The translations under genes and the position numbers were made by a program. DNA of 10,416 nt, from NCBI GenBank assembly GCA_964412235.1, contig CAYPNT010000096.1:1-10416 (forward strand). The letters run 5' to 3'. Positions 1-5,529 of the stretch are shown here, one piece after another. Within the stretch, counting starts at the first letter, position 1. Every line of letters begins with the position of its first letter. Origin of the DNA: JAYZQT01 sp964412235 (GTDB lineage Bacteria; Pseudomonadota; Alphaproteobacteria; MPNO01; UBA830). The notes under the pieces were generated by a model. That model did no database searches and had not been told where the DNA came from. It saw only the letters and a list, made by a program, of their open reading frames with translations.

Positions 1-275
1 CCCACTCTCGTTTCATCGCTGTGCTACGGGTCTTGTGTTTTTCCGCATATAACAAAACCCAAGTCCTACCGCGGGTAGATTTAGCCCCGCGGCCCTGATT
101 ATGGGCGTTTAATCGCGCGTCGAGGTCGGTAGTCCAACCAACGTATGTGCGCCAACCCTTCAAAGTTTTAGTACCTAGGATGTATACAAAATTTTGCACT
201 TAGACTCTCAAACTTCTTGGTTATAACGACTCAGCTAACTGGTCAAAACACCGGTGGGGGAGTAACACAGGGACT
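1..275. other. Leading non-coding region upstream of the operon
   Basis: I see no gene here. The plus-strand frames are closed by stops at 76-78 (frame 1) and 96-98 (frame 3), and the short open stretches before them match no family I recognise. They could at most be the last residues of a gene ending outside the window. A minus-strand ATG at 14-16 could start a divergent gene running off the left edge, but too little is visible. There is no tRNA-like T-arm. The stretch presumably carries the operon promoter. The best candidate I can find is TTCAAA (159-164) with TATACA (183-188) at 18-base spacing, which is a poor match and only a suggestion. Confidence 0.5.
69..92. repeat. GC-rich inverted repeat, 7-bp stem
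   Basis: CCGCGGG at 69-75 is the exact reverse complement of CCCGCGG at 86-92, with a 10-base AT-rich loop. It would form a stable short hairpin. No T-run follows on the plus strand, so it is not a standard intrinsic terminator for a gene coming from the left. It may be a remnant terminator, an operator or chance. Confidence 0.35.
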
Positions 276-1097
276 ATGGTGGAATTCGAAATTTTGGACC
301 TAGTTGGAATTTCTCTAGTTTTTTTGGCGGGGGGCATTGTTAAGGGGTGTATCGGGCTTGGGTTGCCGACGATTAGCATCGGATTGATGGCATTATGGTT
401 GCCATTGGAGCAAGCAATGGGAATTCTAATACTGCCCACGGTGATCACGAATATTTGGCAAGCGTCTTTTGGCTCGGCACTTTTTGTGGTTGTTCGGCGT
501 CTTTGGGTGTTGATGGTTGGCCTTTTGGTGGGTTCACTAACAACTGCGATCCTTGTCGTGGAAGCAAATATAACAATGGCCTCCGGATTATTAGGTATCA
601 TGTTAATTATATACGCTGGCCTTAACCTTAGCGGCGTTCGTTTCAGTGTGCCCGTTAAAAGCGAAACGACCCTTAATCCTATTATCGGAATATCAACGGG
701 TTTGATTGCGGGTGCTACTGCTTTCTTTGTAATACCCGTTGTACCCTATCTGCAATCTCTTGATTTTGGAAAGGCAGGCCATAACCTGAAAAATAAACCG
801 ATTGCCGGGACCAGCGCTGTGAATGAGACAATGATGAAGGATGCCTTAATACAGTCCTTCGCTGTCAGTGTTCTGGTGCTCACCGGCGGCATGGCGTTGG
901 GTCTGGAAATACGTGGAGCACTGCCTGTGTCAATCCTGCTTCCTGGTGTGTTGGGTACGGTTACAGGCCTAATCGGGATGATAATAGGTAGGACGATCCG
1001 TAATCGGTTATCACTTGAAGTGTTTCGGCGTTGCATTTTGACTGCCTTGGTGGGATTAGGAATTGTGATGGTTGTTCGTTTCGTTTGGTGGTTATAA
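276..1097 (+). CDS. TauE/SafE-family membrane permease (putative anion or sulfite exporter)
   Basis: Integral inner-membrane protein of the TauE/SafE (DUF81) family. Members export small anions such as sulfite, sulfoacetate or related compounds; the substrate here is unknown. It is 273 residues, normal for the family, with about eight hydrophobic segments split into two halves. The first half carries the family glycine-rich opening, LAGGIVKGCIGLGLP at 17-31, followed by TNIWQ at 58-62. The second half carries GATAFFVIPVVPYLQ at 146-160, the typical repeat-2 signature. Residues about 166-187 form a polar stretch between the PYLQ motif and KDALIQ, where close relatives usually have only a short loop. 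The ATG at 276 has a purine-rich GGGGGAG at 256-262 but with long spacing; GTG at 279 is a possible alternative start, behind AGGGA. It is the first gene of the apparent operon, 93 bases before the dioxygenase gene. The family call is firm; the substrate is open. Confidence 0.87.
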   Translation: MVEFEILDLVGISLVFLAGGIVKGCIGLGLPTISIGLMALWLPLEQAMGILILPTVITNIWQASFGSALFVVVRRLWVLMVGLLVGSLTTAILVVEANITMASGLLGIMLIIYAGLNLSGVRFSVPVKSETTLNPIIGISTGLIAGATAFFVIPVVPYLQSLDFGKAGHNLKNKPIAGTSAVNETMMKDALIQSFAVSVLVLTGGMALGLEIRGALPVSILLPGVLGTVTGLIGMIIGRTIRNRLSLEVFRRCILTALVGLGIVMVVRFVWWL

Positions 1098-1164
1098 AGG
1101 CACCACCATAGACGCAGAGAATTATCGTAACGGCTTTCCTCAGAGAACCGCTTGGCTTAATGTT

Positions 1165-1183
1165 TTCCTCCCAACAAGAGGAA
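1165..1183 (+). promoter_or_regulatory. Inverted repeat covering the dioxygenase ribosome-binding site
   Basis: TTCCTC (1165-1170) and GAGGAA (1178-1183) are perfect reverse complements around a 7-base loop. The right arm contains most of the only good Shine-Dalgarno sequence of the next gene (AGAGGA, 1177-1182, 8 bases before its ATG at 1191). In mRNA this hairpin would hide the ribosome-binding site, so it could make translation conditional. The pairing is seen directly; the regulatory role is inference, since a 6-bp stem may also be marginal or accidental. Confidence 0.4.
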
Positions 1184-1190
1184 TACCATA

Positions 1191-2006
1191 ATGCCGAAGG
1201 CGTTAAGTGAAAATCAAATCAGTTTTTACCGTGAGAACGGTTATCTGGCACCTATTGCGGGTATTGATCCCGCTGAGGCGGCGGCGATGTGCGAGGACCT
1301 CTCTGTTTTTGAGGCGGAGCAAAATATTTCGCCGGGAAACATTAACATGAAAGGCCACCTTTGTTTTCGTCGAGCGTACGATCTAACCTTTCATGAGCGG
1401 ATCCTTGACGCGGTGGAGGATTTGATTGGACCCAATATCTTGGCTTTTGCTTCGCGTTTTTGGATAAAGAAAGGCAATGACGGAAATTACGTTTCATGGC
1501 ATCAGGACTCTGCTTATTTTGGACTCGAACCCCATGAGCTAGTAACCGTGTGGCTGGCTATCACGGATGCCACACGGCAAATGGGATGCATGAAAGTTAT
1601 TCCTGGTTCCCATAATGGAAAATCTTACGTTCACGAAGAAACTTTCCACAAAAAGAACCTGTTGGCCCGCGGTCAAGTAATCCGGGAGGTGGAAGATAGT
1701 AACTATGAATATATGGCTCTAAAAGCGGGGGAATTTTCTTGCCACCACGAACGCATTGTTCATGGTTCAGATGCAAACGAGACGGAAAACGACCGTATTG
1801 GTCTTGGAATTTTTTATATTCCCACCCACGTTAGGTCTACGATTGGTCGCAGGACAGCTCACCTAGTGCGTGGCGTTGACGAGTACAAGTTTTGGGATCC
1901 GGACCCTGTACCCAAGGGTCGTTTCGACCTAGAAATTCTCGAACATACCCGCGAAGCGAGCCGTCGTTATGTTGATCCCCAGTATGTCCAGGAGGCAAAA
2001 ACTTAG
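1191..2006 (+). CDS. Phytanoyl-CoA dioxygenase (PhyH) family Fe(II)/2-oxoglutarate oxygenase
   Basis: Cytosolic non-heme iron oxygenase that couples 2-oxoglutarate decarboxylation to oxidation of a substrate, usually hydroxylation. The 271-residue protein has the complete metal site: H104 and D106 in SWHQDSAYFG, and the distal H191 in IVHGS. R202 in NDRIGLGIFYIPT is the expected 2-oxoglutarate anchor. An aspartate in the HxD position argues for a hydroxylase and against a halogenase, which has Gly or Ala there. The segment WLAITDATRQMGCMKVIPGS (121-140) is typical of the bacterial PhyH group, as is the tail with LVRGVDEY. The start is fixed by AGAGGA at 1177-1182, 8 bases upstream. The gene ends 25 bases before the first CoxL-like gene. 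The substrate is unknown: bacterial members act on compounds as different as ectoine, phosphonates and peptidyl residues, so the phytanoyl-CoA name should not be taken literally. Confidence 0.9.
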   Translation: MPKALSENQISFYRENGYLAPIAGIDPAEAAAMCEDLSVFEAEQNISPGNINMKGHLCFRRAYDLTFHERILDAVEDLIGPNILAFASRFWIKKGNDGNYVSWHQDSAYFGLEPHELVTVWLAITDATRQMGCMKVIPGSHNGKSYVHEETFHKKNLLARGQVIREVEDSNYEYMALKAGEFSCHHERIVHGSDANETENDRIGLGIFYIPTHVRSTIGRRTAHLVRGVDEYKFWDPDPVPKGRFDLEILEHTREASRRYVDPQYVQEAKT

Positions 2007-2031
2007 GTGCGGTCAACTTGGAACATTATTA

Positions 2032-4353
2032 ATGGGTAAATATGCATTGGGACAGTCTGTCCCACGCTCAGAAGATCCACGTTTGCTAAAGGGGGGTGGC
2101 GGTTTCGTAGACGATCAAACATTACCCAATATGGTTCATGGGTTTGTGCTTCGCTCGACTCATGCGCACGCGAAGTTACGACATGTGGACATATCCAAGG
2201 CAGCCCAGGCACCCGGTATATTAGCGGTTCTCACGGGAAAAGAGTGGGAAGCTCTTGGCTGGGGAGATGTTCCGGGAGATCCGCCTAGGAAGCTTAGGGA
2301 TGGTTCTTTGGCTTACAGACCGCCATATCCTGCCCTCGTCCTGGACAGGGCGCGCCACGTCGGTGATCCAATAGTTTTTATTGTTGGCGAAACAGAGATG
2401 GAGGCGCGGGACGCGTCGGAGCTCGTTAGTATCGACTATGAACCCTTGCCTGCGGTCACGGATACCGCAAACGCACTTCTAGAAGGTGCGCCGTTGGTTT
2501 GGCCTGACGCGCCGAACAACGTCGCTTTTGTGCACCTGCTGGGGGACAAAACTGCGACCGACACAGCTTTTGATAACGCCCATTTAGTGGTGAGCGAGAA
2601 ATTTGTGATAAATCGTGTTGCTCCCGCACCAATCGAACCGCGGGCGGCGCTCGGCCGCTATGATAGTGCGGAAGACCGCTACACTTTGTACACCACACTA
2701 CAACACGCGAACCCCTATCGTATGAACATCGCGGAAAAAGTTATCGGAGTGCCAGAGAGTAAAGTCAGGGTTGTATCAGGTGATGTTGGAGGCAGTTACG
2801 GTATGAAGTCGTCTGTCTACAATGAAAGTGTACTGGTTCTGTGGGCCTCCAAAGTTACTGGGCGGCCGGTCAAATGGAGATCAGAAAGAACTGAGGCATT
2901 TCAATCCGATGCCCAGGGACGTGACAACGTTACGCTAGGGGAATTGGCACTAGACGAAAACGGAAACTTCTTAGGTATGCGAGTTAAGATCATTGGCGCA
3001 CTCGGCGCCTATGTTACGCAAGCGGCGGGAGGGCCGCTTACGGCGAACCTTGGCACACTCGCTGGAGTTTACAAAACTCCTGCAATGCATGTTGACGTTA
3101 CCGCCGTTTATACAAATACAACGATTACCCGTCCCTATCGTGGTGCGGGGCGCCCAGAAGCAGCATATGTTATTGAAAGACTGGTTGAAATAGCAGCGGA
3201 TAAGATGGGTGTTGACCCAACCGAGTTGCGCCGCCGAAATACGATTGCTCCTGACGCTATGCCTTTTCAAACGGGGCTAACTTTTAAATACGATTGCGGT
3301 TTATTCGAAGCAAACATGGATATGGCTTTGGTCATGGCAAATTACTCGGATTTTTGCCGACGACGAAAGGACGCACGGGGCCGCGGTAAACTTTTGGGCA
3401 TAGGAATCTCAAACACCATCGAACGTGCGGCTGCCCCGGGCTTCGAGGGCGGCGAGATCCGTTTCAATAGGTCTGGCACTGCTACTGTCTTGTCTGGGGC
3501 TATTAACCAGGGGCAAGGACATGAAACGGTATTCAAACAACTCGTTTGTGATCGTTTGGGCCTTGAATACGATGAAATATACTATGCTCAAGGGGACACA
3601 GATTTAATCTCCTTTGGGCAAGGAACCGGCGGCTCGCGTTCTGCAACGATCGGGGGTTCGGCGCTTCTTTTAGCTTCCGATAAAATTATAGAAAAAGCGA
3701 CAAAGATTGCGGCTCATCTTCTTGAAGCCGCTATAGCCGACATTGACTTTGGAGAGGGAGTTTTTTCGATTGCGGGAACCGATCGGAAAATAACGATCAA
3801 AGACGTGGCCAAAGCGGCTACTGTACCCGGGAAACTACCTACAGGGTTGGAGCCGGGTTTGAACGCGCATGCCGTTTATAATGCGACAGAAATGAACTTT
3901 CCAAATGGTTGCCACGTTGTCGAGGTAGAGATTGATCAAGAAACAGGGGCAGTTGACGTCATCTCCTATAACGTTGTCGACGATGTCGGTACTGTGATGA
4001 ACCCTCTGTTGCTTAAGGGGCAAATTCAGGGTGGTGTTGGCCAAGGCCTAGGGCAGGCTTTAATGGAAGATTTACGTTACGATACGCGTACCGGTCAAAA
4101 CTTGACATCTTCGTTCCTTGATTATGCCCTACCAAGGGCGGATGATTTTTCTTTAATTAACGTAAAGAGTAATCCAGTTCCAACAGAGACGAACCCACTG
4201 GGGGTAAAGGGCGCCGGTGAGGCTGGAAATGTTGGCGCGTTGCCCGCAGTGTCAAATGCTGTCGTTGATGCCTTGTCTGAGTTCGGTGTTACCCATATTG
4301 AAATGCCGGCAACCTCGGAACGGGTGTGGCGGGCGATTAATAAATCACCTTAA
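2032..4353 (+). CDS. Xanthine dehydrogenase-family molybdopterin-binding subunit, form II CoxL-like (paralog 1)
   Basis: Large catalytic subunit of a molybdenum hydroxylase, which inserts water-derived oxygen into an aldehyde, heterocycle or similar C-H substrate. The full-length 773-residue protein has the N-terminal a/b-hammerhead domain (about 15-140) followed by the Mo-cofactor domains. Visible motifs are Q224 in TTLQHANP, GGSYGMK (253-259), PYRGAGR (368-374), NQGQGHET (492-499), GTGGSRS (531-537) and KGAGEAG (726-732) with catalytic base E730. PYRGAGR is the form II signature; the Cys-bearing AYRCSFR loop of true Mo-Cu CO dehydrogenase is absent, so CO oxidation is not supported. I chose ATG 2032 rather than the upstream in-frame ATG 1969, which would overlap the dioxygenase gene; MGKYALGQ also aligns with the start of paralog 2. 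Only a weak GGA precedes the ATG. No [2Fe-2S] or FAD subunit gene lies beside it. Confidence 0.93.
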   Translation: MGKYALGQSVPRSEDPRLLKGGGGFVDDQTLPNMVHGFVLRSTHAHAKLRHVDISKAAQAPGILAVLTGKEWEALGWGDVPGDPPRKLRDGSLAYRPPYPALVLDRARHVGDPIVFIVGETEMEARDASELVSIDYEPLPAVTDTANALLEGAPLVWPDAPNNVAFVHLLGDKTATDTAFDNAHLVVSEKFVINRVAPAPIEPRAALGRYDSAEDRYTLYTTLQHANPYRMNIAEKVIGVPESKVRVVSGDVGGSYGMKSSVYNESVLVLWASKVTGRPVKWRSERTEAFQSDAQGRDNVTLGELALDENGNFLGMRVKIIGALGAYVTQAAGGPLTANLGTLAGVYKTPAMHVDVTAVYTNTTITRPYRGAGRPEAAYVIERLVEIAADKMGVDPTELRRRNTIAPDAMPFQTGLTFKYDCGLFEANMDMALVMANYSDFCRRRKDARGRGKLLGIGISNTIERAAAPGFEGGEIRFNRSGTATVLSGAINQGQGHETVFKQLVCDRLGLEYDEIYYAQGDTDLISFGQGTGGSRSATIGGSALLLASDKIIEKATKIAAHLLEAAIADIDFGEGVFSIAGTDRKITIKDVAKAATVPGKLPTGLEPGLNAHAVYNATEMNFPNGCHVVEVEIDQETGAVDVISYNVVDDVGTVMNPLLLKGQIQGGVGQGLGQALMEDLRYDTRTGQNLTSSFLDYALPRADDFSLINVKSNPVPTETNPLGVKGAGEAGNVGALPAVSNAVVDALSEFGVTHIEMPATSERVWRAINKSP

Positions 4354-4371
4354 AACGAGGGAGCAATATTG

Positions 4372-4896
4372 ATGTCAATTTCTATGCACGAGGCGTCTGT
4401 ACCACTTTTTACTCAGACCCTTTCGGCCCTTTCAACTGTGCTCGACAAAGCAGTGACCCAATTTGAGGGCAAAGGCGAGGATGTAGGTAGGTTGATAGAC
4501 TTGCGTTTGGCGTCTGATATGATGACACTGGCTCAGCAAATACAGCAAGCTTGTCACCATGCTACGCTTATTGTTGCTCGTTGTGCCAATATCGAACAGC
4601 CAGTCCTTGGTGAAACCGACACAACAATTGAAGAGATGAGTAAACGTCTATTGATCGCTTTAAAATTTTTAAAGGATATTGTACCTGACAGTATGAATGG
4701 TAGTGCGGACCGGCGTATTGAAATCCAACTTAGAATTGGCCCGTTAGCAATGGAGGGACAGCATTTGTTGTTTCATTTTTCAATTCCCCAGGTCATGTTT
4801 CATGTGACAACGGCGTATGACCTTCTTCGATATGCTGGGGCTGACATTGGAAAAATTGATTTTTTGGGAGATGCATTTTCAAAAAGGCTCGACTAA
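4372..4896 (+). CDS. DUF1993 family protein
   Basis: Small soluble protein of 174 residues, the usual size for DUF1993, a helical family thought to be related to DinB/YfiT-type putative metal-binding four-helix bundles. Recognisable family features are the opening MSISMHEASVPLF, the segment with LASDMMTLAQQIQQACHHA, and the C-terminal stretch from FHFSIPQVMFHVTTAYDLLR to GADIGKIDFLG. Family members usually have PNFYFH where this one has PQVMFH; the histidine is kept. The biochemical role of the family is not established. The start is ATG 4372, with GAGGGAG at 4357-4363 spaced 8 bases; a TTG directly in front (4369) is a less likely start. The gene lies 18 bases after paralog 1, between the two CoxL-like genes, so it is probably co-translated with them. 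An accessory role for the molybdenum enzyme is possible but unproven. Confidence 0.85.
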   Translation: MSISMHEASVPLFTQTLSALSTVLDKAVTQFEGKGEDVGRLIDLRLASDMMTLAQQIQQACHHATLIVARCANIEQPVLGETDTTIEEMSKRLLIALKFLKDIVPDSMNGSADRRIEIQLRIGPLAMEGQHLLFHFSIPQVMFHVTTAYDLLRYAGADIGKIDFLGDAFSKRLD

Positions 4897-4923
4897 ATTT
4901 AGTGAAGTATTAGCCCAACACAG

Positions 4924-4942
4924 ATTAACCGGGTGAGTTAAT
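4924..4942. promoter_or_regulatory. Inverted repeat ATTAAC-N7-GTTAAT upstream of the DUF427 gene
   Basis: ATTAAC (4924-4929) and GTTAAT (4937-4942) form a perfect 6-bp inverted repeat with a 7-base spacer in the 60-base gap between the DUF1993 and DUF427 genes. It ends 2 bases before the Shine-Dalgarno AGGGAG (4945-4950). It could be an mRNA hairpin affecting translation of DUF427 or a dimeric repressor operator. No T-run follows, so termination is unlikely. Function is inferred only from position. Confidence 0.3.
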
Positions 4943-4956
4943 ATAGGGAGTAACAA

Positions 4957-5523
4957 ATGGCTACGGCATCCTGGAACGGGCGTTTGCTCGCGAACAGCAA
5001 TGAAATTACTCACGTAGAAGGTAATGCATATTTTCCCATCTCCGCGGTAGATATGACTGCGTTGCGCGAGAACCCCGATTATGGAACCACATTTTGTCAT
5101 TGGAAGGGACACGCGGATTATTACGATGTTGTGGTCGGAGATCTGGAAATCGAAGCGGCTGCGTGGATTTATAAATCACCCTATGGTCAAGCGGAATGCA
5201 TCCGTGATCATATTGCATTTTGGCGGGAAGTTGATGTTGAGGGAACACCCGAAGGTAGAGGGTACGTCGAACCTTTACCCAGTCTTCGCGATGGTAAAAC
5301 CGGCTGGGAAGCGTTGTGCTGGCTTTTACGCCACCCACCTAAGGCCGAACTAGATCCAACGGATATTTTGGAAAATACGGATATTCCAGAAAGGGATATA
5401 AGGGAGCTATGGGAGGTCAACGACGTTAGGCGATACGCAACCCGCTATCGATGGACGCTTCGGGACGAAGGTGTCCATCCGCGATTAGTTCAAAGGCCGG
5501 GTGAGCCGGTAACGGTTGATTAA
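4957..5523 (+). CDS. DUF427 domain protein with C-terminal extension
   Basis: Soluble protein of 188 residues. Residues about 5-94 are a clear DUF427 domain: ASWNGRLLA, then VEGNAYFP (20-27), the hallmark FCHWKGHADYY (46-56), AAAWIY and DHIAFWREVDVEG (84-96). DUF427 proteins are often annotated as nucleotidyltransferases without evidence; no molecular function is established. Most members are about 95-130 residues, whereas this one continues for some 90 residues of Trp- and Arg-rich sequence (RGYVEPLPSLRDGKTGWEAL, 101-120, onward) that I do not recognise. It may be a second small domain. The start ATG 4957 has AGGGAG at 4945-4950 with 6-base spacing. Its stop is only 6 bases before the second CoxL-like gene, so the two are probably translationally coupled. 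Placement between two molybdenum-enzyme genes suggests a shared pathway, which is inference. Confidence 0.85.
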   Translation: MATASWNGRLLANSNEITHVEGNAYFPISAVDMTALRENPDYGTTFCHWKGHADYYDVVVGDLEIEAAAWIYKSPYGQAECIRDHIAFWREVDVEGTPEGRGYVEPLPSLRDGKTGWEALCWLLRHPPKAELDPTDILENTDIPERDIRELWEVNDVRRYATRYRWTLRDEGVHPRLVQRPGEPVTVD

Positions 5524-5529
5524 GCCGTC

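Noticed and set aside
1..98. Tail of an upstream plus-strand gene, or start of a divergent minus-strand gene at ATG 14-16
   Set aside because: The open stretches are 25-31 residues or fewer without recognisable sequence, and the minus-strand ATG has no ribosome-binding site; nothing can be supported from so few bases.
221..601. 126-residue open frame on the minus strand
   Set aside because: It lies opposite the TauE/SafE gene, has no recognisable motif and looks like an antisense shadow.
1191..2006. Fe(II)/2OG halogenase (SyrB2-like)
   Set aside because: The metal-site aspartate is present (H104-Q-D106), whereas halogenases have Gly or Ala there.
1969..2031. Longer N-terminus for the first CoxL-like protein, starting at ATG 1969
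   Set aside because: It would overlap the end of the dioxygenase gene, adds 21 residues with no family resemblance, and the paralog begins exactly at the position matching ATG 2032.
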